Shown here piece after piece: positions 54,060 to 61,350 of a stretch of DNA of 64,000 nucleotides. The notes beneath the pieces are model-generated. The model was not told where the DNA came from. It saw only the letters and a list, made by a program, of their open reading frames with translations, and ran no database searches. The position numbers and the translations under genes are program-made. The DNA comes from VKMB-3413 sp041027365 (lineage in GTDB: Bacteria; Pseudomonadota; Alphaproteobacteria; Rhizobiales; Rhizobiaceae): positions 62,001 to 126,000 of the forward strand of contig NZ_JBFTEH010000001.1 in NCBI RefSeq assembly GCF_041027365.1. Direction: 5' to 3'. The first letter of the stretch is position 1; every line of letters starts with the position of its first letter.

Positions 54060-54845
54060 ATGCCCGGCTATGGCTTCACGGAGCAGTTCGATATTCCGCT
54101 GCTGCTCGTCTACCTGTTCTTCTTCTTCTTCCTCGGGCTGGTCTTCCACCTGCGGCAGGAGGACAAGCGCGAGGGCTATCCGCTGGAGAGCGACCGGACT
54201 GACCGCACCGGCGGGCGGGTCCAGGTCGTCGGTTTCCCGCCGCTGCCCAAGCCCAAGGTGTTCAAGCTGATGCATGGCGGCGAGACGATCGTGCCGCGCC
54301 CGCATCGCGACCGCGAGCTGAACGCCTTTCCGGCCTACGAATTCCCCGGCGCGCCGATCATGCCGGCGGGCGACCCGCTGGTCGACGGCATCGGGCCGGC
54401 GTCCTATGCGCTGAAGGCTGACACGCCGGACCTCACCGTCGACGGGTCGCTGAAGCTCGTGCCGATGCGCAACCAGCCGCACTACTACATCGAGGAGACC
54501 GATCCGAACCCGATCGGCATGACCGTGGTCTCGCGCGACGGCCTCGTCGTCGGCACCGTCGCGGACCTGTGGCTCAACTCGCACGAATATCATGTGCGCT
54601 ATCTCGAGGTTGAGCTGAACGCCGAGACCGGCGGCCGGCGCGCCATGGCGCCGCTCGCCTTCGCCGCGATCAAAGGCTGGCGCGGCGAGGTGCACTTCTC
54701 CTCGCTCACCCGCGCGCAGTTCTCCCGCATCCCGCCGCTCGCCAGCGAGAACCAGATCACCATGCGCGAGGAAGACCGCATCAACGGCTATTTCGCCGGC
54801 GGCGCCTTCTTCGACGGCGCGACGATCAAGGACGCCCTGTCATGA
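54060..54845 (+). CDS. puhA: Photosynthetic reaction centre H subunit PuhA
   Basis: Caps the L/M core on the cytoplasmic side and shapes proton uptake to QB. The 261-residue product has a single N-terminal membrane helix (about 12-31, very Phe-rich) followed by HLRQEDKREGYPLESD, then the PRC-barrel domain with LVPMRNQPHYYIEETDPNP and VVSRDGLVVGTVADLWLN. GGGAAGGA lies before the ATG. It overlaps puhB by 4 bases. Confidence 0.97.
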   Translation: MPGYGFTEQFDIPLLLVYLFFFFFLGLVFHLRQEDKREGYPLESDRTDRTGGRVQVVGFPPLPKPKVFKLMHGGETIVPRPHRDRELNAFPAYEFPGAPIMPAGDPLVDGIGPASYALKADTPDLTVDGSLKLVPMRNQPHYYIEETDPNPIGMTVVSRDGLVVGTVADLWLNSHEYHVRYLEVELNAETGGRRAMAPLAFAAIKGWRGEVHFSSLTRAQFSRIPPLASENQITMREEDRINGYFAGGAFFDGATIKDALS

Positions 54846-55507
54846 CCGAAGAGCTCGACGAATTCGACCACTTCAAGCCCGTCGTGGCCGAGGGCGAACT
54901 GCCCGCCGGCGAGCGCATCCTCTGGCAGGCGCGCCCGGACTGGTGGCGCCTGGCGCTCGGGGCCTTCCGGCTCAGGGCGATCGTCGCCTACTTCCTGGTC
55001 TTCGCGCTCTGGCGCCTCGGCGTGACGCATCACGACACCGGCTCCTGGGCGACGGGGCTGGCGGATGCGGCGCCGATGCTGCCGACGCTCGGGGTGGCGA
55101 TCGGCCTCGTCATGCTGCTCTCCTTCCTCATCGCGCGCGCGACCAGCTTCACCCTCACCGAGCGGCGCCTGGTGCTGCGCTTCGGCGTGGCGCTGCCGGC
55201 GCAGCTGAACATCCCGCTGAAGGACGTCGATCACGCCGCCGTCCGGCTCTATGCCGATGGCAGCGGCGACATCCCGCTGACGCTGCCGAAGAAGGGGCGC
55301 CCGTCGTACTTCCAGCTCTGGCCCTACGCCCGGCCGTGGCGGTTCTTTTCCGCCGAGCCGATGCTGCGCGCGGTCCCCGACTGCGCCGAGGCGGTGCGGC
55401 TGATCGCCGGCGCCCTGGCGGCGACGCAGGGCGGCCAGCGCGTCGCCGTGCCTGTGCCGCGGGAGCGGTCCGAGCGGCTGCCGAGCGGCCATCCGGCAGC
55501 AGTCTGA
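54842..55507 (+). CDS. puhB: Photosynthetic complex assembly protein PuhB
   Basis: 221-residue membrane protein with a PH-like domain that helps assemble the reaction centre. It has LPAGERILWQARPDWWRLA, two or three membrane helices between about 40 and 105, SFTLTERRLVLRFGVALPAQLNIPL and KGRPSYFQLWPYARPW. Coupled to puhA by an ATGA overlap. Confidence 0.94.
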   Translation: MTEELDEFDHFKPVVAEGELPAGERILWQARPDWWRLALGAFRLRAIVAYFLVFALWRLGVTHHDTGSWATGLADAAPMLPTLGVAIGLVMLLSFLIARATSFTLTERRLVLRFGVALPAQLNIPLKDVDHAAVRLYADGSGDIPLTLPKKGRPSYFQLWPYARPWRFFSAEPMLRAVPDCAEAVRLIAGALAATQGGQRVAVPVPRERSERLPSGHPAAV

Positions 55508-55535
55508 ACGCAGGTCGCGAGACGGAGGCGAGACG

Positions 55536-56036
55536 ATGAAAGCTCTAGCGGCGGCGATGCGCAGCGGCGCCTTCAAGATGTATCCGACGCCGGAGCGGCC
55601 GATCCCGCGCTGGATCCTCGCCGGCGCCGGGGCGCTCGCGGTGACCGCGCTCGTCTCCATCGGCTTCGGCCGGGTCACCGGGATCGGGCTCGCCGACACC
55701 CCGCAGCTGAAGTCGCTCGCGCATCGCGACATCGCGCTCAGCGAGCATCCGGACGGCAGCGTTGCCGTGATCGACGCCGACAGCCGTCAGGCGCTGATCA
55801 GCGTGCCGGCCGGCGGCGGCGCCTTTGCCGTCGAGGTGCTGCGCAACCTTCAGCGCAACCGCGCGCGCAAGGGCGCCCGGGAGGGAGATCCGTTCGTCCT
55901 CGCGCTGAAGTCGGACGGCCGGCTGGTGATCGAGGATCCGGACACCCCGCAGCAGGTGGATCTTCGCGCCTTCGGCGAGAACCAGGCGATGGCCTTCGCC
56001 AATCTTCTGAATCCCGAGCGGGAGGAGGGACAATGA
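55536..56036 (+). CDS. puhC: Photosynthetic complex assembly protein PuhC
   Basis: 166-residue protein with one N-terminal membrane helix (about 26-46) and a periplasmic domain containing LAHRDIALSEHPDGSVAVID and GGAFAVEVLRNLQRNRARKG, as in PuhC. PuhC is involved in reaction centre/LH1 organisation. A GGAGG site precedes the ATG. It overlaps the next small gene by 4 bases. Confidence 0.94.
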   Translation: MKALAAAMRSGAFKMYPTPERPIPRWILAGAGALAVTALVSIGFGRVTGIGLADTPQLKSLAHRDIALSEHPDGSVAVIDADSRQALISVPAGGGAFAVEVLRNLQRNRARKGAREGDPFVLALKSDGRLVIEDPDTPQQVDLRAFGENQAMAFANLLNPEREEGQ

Positions 56037-56335
56037 TCGATCGACTTTTCAGTGGCCGGCAGGAAGACGTTTCCTGCACGGTGGAAGTCTCGAATACCTT
56101 CGACAGCCTGCACGCCCATGTCCGCTTCGACGGGGGCGTGACCGTCGAGCCCGGCGACGAGGTGCTCGTCCACGGCGCGCCGGTCGCCGTGCCCTATGGC
56201 GAGACCGCCTCCTTCCGCCGCACCGCGACGATCCGCCGGGCCGGATGGCTGGAGCGGACATGGACGCGGCTGACCGGCGATCTCGAATTCATGGAACTGT
56301 GCGAATTCTCCTTTTCCGAAAGGGCAGCCCTATGA
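56033..56335 (+). CDS. Conserved photosynthesis-cluster protein of unknown function
   Basis: 100-residue soluble protein between puhC and acsF, overlapping both by 4 bases. It has no signal peptide or membrane helix. The sequence reads as a compact beta-rich protein (CTVEVSNTFDSLHAHV, PGDEVLVHGAPVAVPYGE, RRTATIRRAGWLERTWTR, ending FMELCEFSF). Similar small reading frames occur at this place in other alphaproteobacterial clusters, to my knowledge without assigned function. Tight coupling to acsF suggests a role with the cyclase, possibly as an accessory subunit; this is inference. Confidence 0.85.
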   Translation: MIDRLFSGRQEDVSCTVEVSNTFDSLHAHVRFDGGVTVEPGDEVLVHGAPVAVPYGETASFRRTATIRRAGWLERTWTRLTGDLEFMELCEFSFSERAAL

Positions 56336-57423
56336 ACGCGCATGCAAGAGTCGCCGGCGCCGCGCCGCTCGGCGGGACAGCGCCGAACGAGACCACCCGC
56401 AAGGCGCAGGAAGACACGCTGCTGACGCCGCGCTTCTACACCACCGACTTCGACAAGCTGGACAAGGTCGACGTCTCCGGCGTGCGGCGCGAATGGGACG
56501 CGCTGATCGCCGAGATGAAGTCCGACCCGAACCGCGGGCATTTCCGGCGCGACGAGAACTGGAACACGGTCTCGCTCGACGACCTGCCGGAGGGCCTGCG
56601 CAAGGAGTTCGTCGATTTCCTCGTCTCCTCTCTCACGGCGGAGTTCTCCGGCTGCGTGCTCTATAAGGAGATGAAGCGGCGCGGGACGAACCCCGACATC
56701 TGCGAGCTGTTCTCCTATATGAGCCGCGACGAGGCCCGCCATGCCGGCTTCATCAACGATGCGCTCAAGGAGTTCGGGATCGGCGTCAATCTCGGCTTCC
56801 TGACCAAGGCGAAGAAGTACACCTTCTTCCAGCCGAAGTTCATCTTCTACGCGACCTACCTGTCCGAGAAGATCGGCTACGCCCGCTACATCACCATCTT
56901 CCGGCATCTGGAGAAGCATCCGGAGAACCGGTTCCACCCGATCTTCAAGTGGTTCGAGAAGTGGTGCAACGACGAGTTCCGCCATGGCGAGGCCTTCTCG
57001 CTGCTGATGCGGGCGGAGAAGAAGACGCTGGAGGGGCGCAACAAGCTCTGGATCCGCTTCTTCCTGCTCGCCGTCTTCGCGACGATGTATGTGCGCGACC
57101 ACGCCCGGCCGGAGTTCCACAAGGCGCTCGGCATCGACCCCTCGGACTACGGCTTCAAGGTCTTTCGGATCACCTCCGAGATCTCGCGCCAGGTCTTCCC
57201 GGTGATGCTCGACATCGACGATCCGCGCTTCCGGGCGGGCCTCGACCGGCTGCTGACGATCAACGACGACATCGCAGTGGCTGCGGCGCGCGGCGGCATC
57301 GCCGGCAGGATCGGCACCTGGACCGGCAAGGCGCGGGCGGCGGCGACCTTCGCGCGGCTCTTCATGCTGCCGGTGAAGCGCAATGCCATCCCACGGGACA
57401 GCAAGCTGGTCCCGGTCTGGTGA
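56332..57423 (+). CDS. acsF: Mg-protoporphyrin IX monomethyl ester oxidative cyclase AcsF
   Basis: O2-dependent di-iron enzyme forming the isocyclic ring E of (bacterio)chlorophyll. The 363-residue product has di-iron ligands in the expected pattern: Glu104 (AEFSGC), Glu134 and His137 (DEARHAGF), Glu215 and His218 (DEFRHGEAFS). This is the aerobic route; the anaerobic BchE is not in this window. It overlaps the small gene upstream by 4 bases and is followed after about 94 bases by puhE. Confidence 0.97.
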   Translation: MNAHARVAGAAPLGGTAPNETTRKAQEDTLLTPRFYTTDFDKLDKVDVSGVRREWDALIAEMKSDPNRGHFRRDENWNTVSLDDLPEGLRKEFVDFLVSSLTAEFSGCVLYKEMKRRGTNPDICELFSYMSRDEARHAGFINDALKEFGIGVNLGFLTKAKKYTFFQPKFIFYATYLSEKIGYARYITIFRHLEKHPENRFHPIFKWFEKWCNDEFRHGEAFSLLMRAEKKTLEGRNKLWIRFFLLAVFATMYVRDHARPEFHKALGIDPSDYGFKVFRITSEISRQVFPVMLDIDDPRFRAGLDRLLTINDDIAVAAARGGIAGRIGTWTGKARAAATFARLFMLPVKRNAIPRDSKLVPVW

Positions 57424-57517
57424 GCACTCTTCGGGCGCCGCCCTTCCGGCGCGCGCCCGTCTCTTCTCCCGCCGCGGGGCCGACATGGCCGCGCCTCGGC
57501 TCATCTGGAGACGCGAC

Positions 57518-59602
57518 ATGACCGCCTATCTCTATCCCGCTCTGTTCGCCCTGTTCGTCTGGTGGGCGTCGACTGTCCTGATCATCTATCTCGACGGGCT
57601 GAAGCGCTGGACCTTCAAGTATTCCATGGTCGGGGCGACCATCGTCTTCGCGGTCTCGCTAATCGGTCTCTACACCTCGGCGCGCGACGCCTCGGTCACC
57701 GGCGCCTACCTCGCCTTCACCTTCGGCCTTCTGGCCTGGGGCTGGCAGGAGATGAGCTTCTACATGGGCTACGTCACCGGGCCGCGCAAAGCGCCGTGCC
57801 CGGAGAACTGCCGCGGGCTGAAGCATTTCGGCCATGCCGTGCAGACCAGCCTCTACCATGAGCTGGCGATCATCGTCGCGGCCGGAGCGGTCGTCGGGCT
57901 GACCTGGGGGGCGCCGAACCATATCGGCCTGTGGACCTTCATGGTGCTGTGGTGGATGCACCAGAGCGCCAAGCTCAACGTGTTCTTCGGCGTGCGCAAC
58001 CTCAACGAGGAGTTCCTGCCGGAGCATCTGGAGTTCCTGAAGGGCTTCCTCAACAAGCGCTCGATGAACCTGCTCTTCCCGTTCTCCGTCACCATCTCGA
58101 CGGTGATCACGGCGCTGCTCGTCGTCGCGGCGACGTCGGCGGACGCCTCGATGTTCGAGCGGGCGGGCTACACCTTCCTCGCCGTCCTGATGGCGCTGGC
58201 GATCCTCGAGCACTGGATGCTGGTCCTGCCGATGCCGGCGGGCGCGATCTGGTCGCCGGCGCTGAAGTCGCGCGGCGAGCGCACACCCTTCGAGGCCGAG
58301 ATCGTCGTCGGCTTCCTCGGCGCCGGCAAGACGACGACGCTGCGCCGGATGCTGGCCGAGGCCGATCCGGACGTGAAGACCGTCGTTCTCGTCAACGACT
58401 TCGGCGAGCTCGGCATCGACGGGTCGCTGCTCGAAGGGCAGGGCGCCGACGTCGTGGAACTGTCCAACGGCTGCATTTGCTGCTCGCTGCGCAAGGACCT
58501 CTCGGCGCAGCTGCGCGAGGTGGTCGCGAAGATGAAGCCGCAGCGCGTGCTGATCGAGCCGTCGGGCGTTGCCGACGTCGCCTCGCTGCTGCGCGTCCTG
58601 CACGAGCCGGAGATCCGCGCGCTGACCAGAGCGCTCCGGCTGTACACGGTCATCGACGCCGGCGCGTTCCTGCGCGATTTCGCCCGCATGCCGGACTATT
58701 TCCGCATCCAGGCCAAGCTCGCGCCGGTCTTCATCCTCAACAAGACGGACCTCGTCTCGGCCGGCGAGGTGGAGACGATCCGCGAGACGCTGACCGGACT
58801 GAATCCCGCCGCGACCATCCTCACCGCGCGCTACGGCGTCGTCGACGGCGCGCTCGATCCGGCGACGGCGCTCGCCCGGTGGAGCGAGGCCTCGGACGAG
58901 GAGGCGATGGACGCGCCGCGCCGGGCGGTTCGCCATGCCGAAGCGCAGCCGGCGGCGGCGCTCGCGCCCCGCGAGCCTGCAGGGACAAGAAATGGACATG
59001 CGCCGCACGCGGCCGATGCCGCCGGCCACGCCGAAGCGCACGATCATGATCATGCCCATTCCCCTGGCCATGGACCGGTGCACGGCGATCATCATCCGGC
59101 TGGCCATCATCATGGCGCCGCTGCGGCCGACCGGCACGATCACGCGATCCATTCGCACGATCATCACGACCACCATGACCATGATCACCACGATCACGAC
59201 CATGCGCACCACGGCCACCACCACGACGAGCCCGGTATGGGAATGACGTCCTGGAGCCGGCACCTGTCGCAGGACCTCGACGGGGACCGCCTGCGCGCGA
59301 CCTTGGCCGAGGTCGTGGCCGGCCGGGCCGGGACCGTCGACCGGATGAAGGGCATCGCCCGGACGGAAACCGGCTGGCTGCGCTTCGACGTCGCCGGCGG
59401 CCGCGCCTCGATCGCCGCGCATGTGCCGCAGCGGGACGAGAAGCCCCGGGCTCTGGCGATCGGCAGCGAACTCGACCTCGCCTGGCTCGACCGCGCCTTC
59501 GCGGTCTCCGATGGTGCGGCAGTCGGTGAGGACCTGGCCGAGCGGCTGCCGGTTCAGCCGACCATCGACACCCCGGCGGCGAACGTCCTGCCGGCGGAGT
59601 GA
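57518..59602 (+). CDS. puhE: Fusion protein: PuhE photosystem assembly domain plus G3E/CobW-family GTPase with His-rich region
   Basis: 694 residues in one open frame. Residues 1-250 are PuhE (DUF3623): several membrane helices, YMGYVTGPRKAPCPENCRG, and LWWMHQSAKLNVFFGVRNLN. From about 260 a complete COG0523 GTPase follows: Walker A GFLGAGKT (265-272), NDFGELGIDG, the metal-binding CxCC in NGCICC (Cys319, 321, 322), EPSG (347-350) and NKTD (408-411). Residues 494-569 hold 32 histidines, and 575-670 form the CobW C-terminal domain. G3E GTPases deliver metals such as Zn, Co or Ni. The ATG has GGAG seven bases upstream. Next to acsF and puhA, a metal-supply role for photosystem assembly is plausible but inferred. 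Confidence 0.93.
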   Translation: MTAYLYPALFALFVWWASTVLIIYLDGLKRWTFKYSMVGATIVFAVSLIGLYTSARDASVTGAYLAFTFGLLAWGWQEMSFYMGYVTGPRKAPCPENCRGLKHFGHAVQTSLYHELAIIVAAGAVVGLTWGAPNHIGLWTFMVLWWMHQSAKLNVFFGVRNLNEEFLPEHLEFLKGFLNKRSMNLLFPFSVTISTVITALLVVAATSADASMFERAGYTFLAVLMALAILEHWMLVLPMPAGAIWSPALKSRGERTPFEAEIVVGFLGAGKTTTLRRMLAEADPDVKTVVLVNDFGELGIDGSLLEGQGADVVELSNGCICCSLRKDLSAQLREVVAKMKPQRVLIEPSGVADVASLLRVLHEPEIRALTRALRLYTVIDAGAFLRDFARMPDYFRIQAKLAPVFILNKTDLVSAGEVETIRETLTGLNPAATILTARYGVVDGALDPATALARWSEASDEEAMDAPRRAVRHAEAQPAAALAPREPAGTRNGHAPHAADAAGHAEAHDHDHAHSPGHGPVHGDHHPAGHHHGAAAADRHDHAIHSHDHHDHHDHDHHDHDHAHHGHHHDEPGMGMTSWSRHLSQDLDGDRLRATLAEVVAGRAGTVDRMKGIARTETGWLRFDVAGGRASIAAHVPQRDEKPRALAIGSELDLAWLDRAFAVSDGAAVGEDLAERLPVQPTIDTPAANVLPAE

Positions 59603-59662
59603 CGCGGCCCGGCTGAGGGCGCCGCGCCGGCGCCCGGCGGTGCGCTGCAATCGGAATGACGG

Positions 59663-59694
59663 AGACGACGGACCGCCGGCCGTCGTCTTTTTCG
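59663..59694 (+). terminator. Rho-independent terminator after puhE
   Basis: 9-bp stem AGACGACGG (59663-59671) / CCGTCGTCT (59680-59688) with an 8-base loop, running into five Ts (59688-59692). It should end the bchF-to-puhE transcript. On the other strand the hairpin is not followed by Ts, so it is a poor terminator for trkH. Confidence 0.82.
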
Positions 59695-59705
59695 TTGCAG
59701 ACCTC

Positions 59706-61082
59706 TCAGAGCGCCATCTCGTTGTCGTCGTCTTCGAGGCCGTCGCGATGGCTGCCCGAGGCGGCGATGGCGAAGCTGAGGACGCCGACGCGGCCGGCAA
59801 TCATCAGGACGACCATCGTCAGCTTGCCGAGCGTCGAGAGGTGATGCGTGAGGCCGAGGCTGGTGCCGACCGTGCTGAGGGCCGAGATCGCCTCGAACAG
59901 GACCGCGTCGAAGGGGGCGTCGGGCTCGGTCAGGAAAAGCACCAGCAGCCCGGCGAGGAGCAGCAGAAGGTAGGACGTCAGCGTGGCGGTCGCGATCTGC
60001 AGCTGCGCCGTCGGGATCGAGCGACCGAACAGCCGCGCGCTGGCCCGGCCCTTCTGCACCGAGCGCACCAGAGCGAGGAGGGCGGCGAAGGTCGTGGTCT
60101 TGATGCCGCCGCCGGTGCCGGCCGGCGAGGCGCCGACGACCATCAGGAACATCAGGACGAGCAGGCTCGCCTTCGACAGCGTCCCCAGCGGCACGGTGTC
60201 GAACCCGCCGGTGGTGGAGTTCACCACCACCTGAAAGAACGCCGTCATCAGCCGCTCGGCCGGCGGCAGGACGGCGAGGGCGGGATCGATGACGAAGAGC
60301 AGGAGGGTGCCGCCGGCGATCAGCGCCAGCGTCACCCGGACGATGACGGTGCTCGCGAGGCCCGGCTCCCGCTCGCGTCCGGCGAGGCGCTTCGTGGCGT
60401 CGACGACGACGATGAAGCCCATCGCGCCGAGGAGGCAGAGGACGGCGATGACGAGATTCACGCCGACAGCGCCGCGGAAGGCCTCGAGACTGTTCGCCTG
60501 CAGGCTGAGCCCCGCCGTGCAGAAGGCCGAGATCGCATGGAAGATCGCGCTCCAGGCCGGCGCTGAGACCTTGGCCGCGGCGAGGAAGGGATAGAGCGCG
60601 ATCGCGCCCACCGCCTCGCAGGCGAGGGTGAACAGGATGACGGAGCGGATGAAGGCCTTCGGCTCGATCGAATCCGGCAGCGCGAAGGCCGTGCGCGCCG
60701 CGTCCTCGCGCGTGCGGCTCATGCGGTTGCGGATGGCGAGGAGCGTGAACGAGCCGGCCGTCATGTAGCCGATGCCGCCGAGCTGCATCATCAGCGCGAT
60801 GACGATCTGGCCGAAGAGGGTGTAGCTGCCTGCGATGTCGATCGTGGACAGCCCCGCCGTCGAGACCGCCGAGACGGCGATGAAGAGATCGTCCGCGGCT
60901 CCGACGGGCGTTTTATGCGCGAAGGGCAGCGACAGGAGGATCCAGCCGGCCAGCATGTAGGCGAGGTAGCCGAAGAGCAGCCAGCGTGCCGGCTTCGAGG
61001 AGCGGCGCGGGATCTTCGCGGGGGCTGCCCGCCCGCCGCCGAAGAACCGCAGGCTCAAAAGCTTCCGGGCGAGCTTCGTCAC
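59706..61082 (-). CDS. trkH: TrkH/KtrB-type potassium transporter subunit
   Basis: 458-residue K+-uptake membrane protein with four pore-loop repeats recognisable by their filter segments: VSAVSTAGLSTIDI, FHAISAFCTAGLSL, VVNSTTGGFDTVPLG and ISALSTVGTSLGL. It resembles KtrB/TrkH. No trkA/ktrA regulatory subunit is next to it. It starts at GTG and sits between the puhE end and the pufC end, a place where I know of no function in photosynthesis. Confidence 0.9.
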   Translation of the reverse strand: MTKLARKLLSLRFFGGGRAAPAKIPRRSSKPARWLLFGYLAYMLAGWILLSLPFAHKTPVGAADDLFIAVSAVSTAGLSTIDIAGSYTLFGQIVIALMMQLGGIGYMTAGSFTLLAIRNRMSRTREDAARTAFALPDSIEPKAFIRSVILFTLACEAVGAIALYPFLAAAKVSAPAWSAIFHAISAFCTAGLSLQANSLEAFRGAVGVNLVIAVLCLLGAMGFIVVVDATKRLAGREREPGLASTVIVRVTLALIAGGTLLLFVIDPALAVLPPAERLMTAFFQVVVNSTTGGFDTVPLGTLSKASLLVLMFLMVVGASPAGTGGGIKTTTFAALLALVRSVQKGRASARLFGRSIPTAQLQIATATLTSYLLLLLAGLLVLFLTEPDAPFDAVLFEAISALSTVGTSLGLTHHLSTLGKLTMVVLMIAGRVGVLSFAIAASGSHRDGLEDDDNEMAL

Positions 61083-61290
61083 GCGCCTTCGCGCCTCGCC
61101 GGAACCGGGCAGAACGCGGGGGCGAAGAGCGTCCCCGCTGCCACGACCGCGCCGCAGCCCATCTCGACCTCACCCAAGCTCGACCATCCCCGCCTGTCCC
61201 GCCGCCGGCTCCCGGGGCGTGCCGGCGGATATAGCGGCGAGGGATGCGCCGAGGAGGGACGGAGGACGGCCACCGTGCAGTCCGCTCGTC

Positions 61291-61324
61291 GCATAGAAAA
61301 GGCGGGCGCCCTGCGACGCCCGCC
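61291..61324 (-). terminator. Rho-independent terminator after pufC
   Basis: Read on the - strand: an 8-bp stem GGCGGGCG/CGCCCGCC with an 8-base loop (stem arms 61317-61324 and 61301-61308) followed by TTTTCTATG. It starts 27 bases past the pufC stop and should end the puf transcript before trkH. Confidence 0.82.
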
Positions 61325-61350
61325 CTGGTCGTTCAACGTTTGCAGCGCCG

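Noticed and set aside
58240..58320. Assembly or sequencing error joining puhE and the CobW gene
   Set aside because: The joint is in frame, with no stop and normal codon use on both sides. It cannot be excluded without reads, but nothing in the sequence suggests it.
59603..59705. The puhE terminator as a bidirectional terminator for trkH
   Set aside because: Read on the - strand the hairpin is followed by CCGTCATT rather than a T run.
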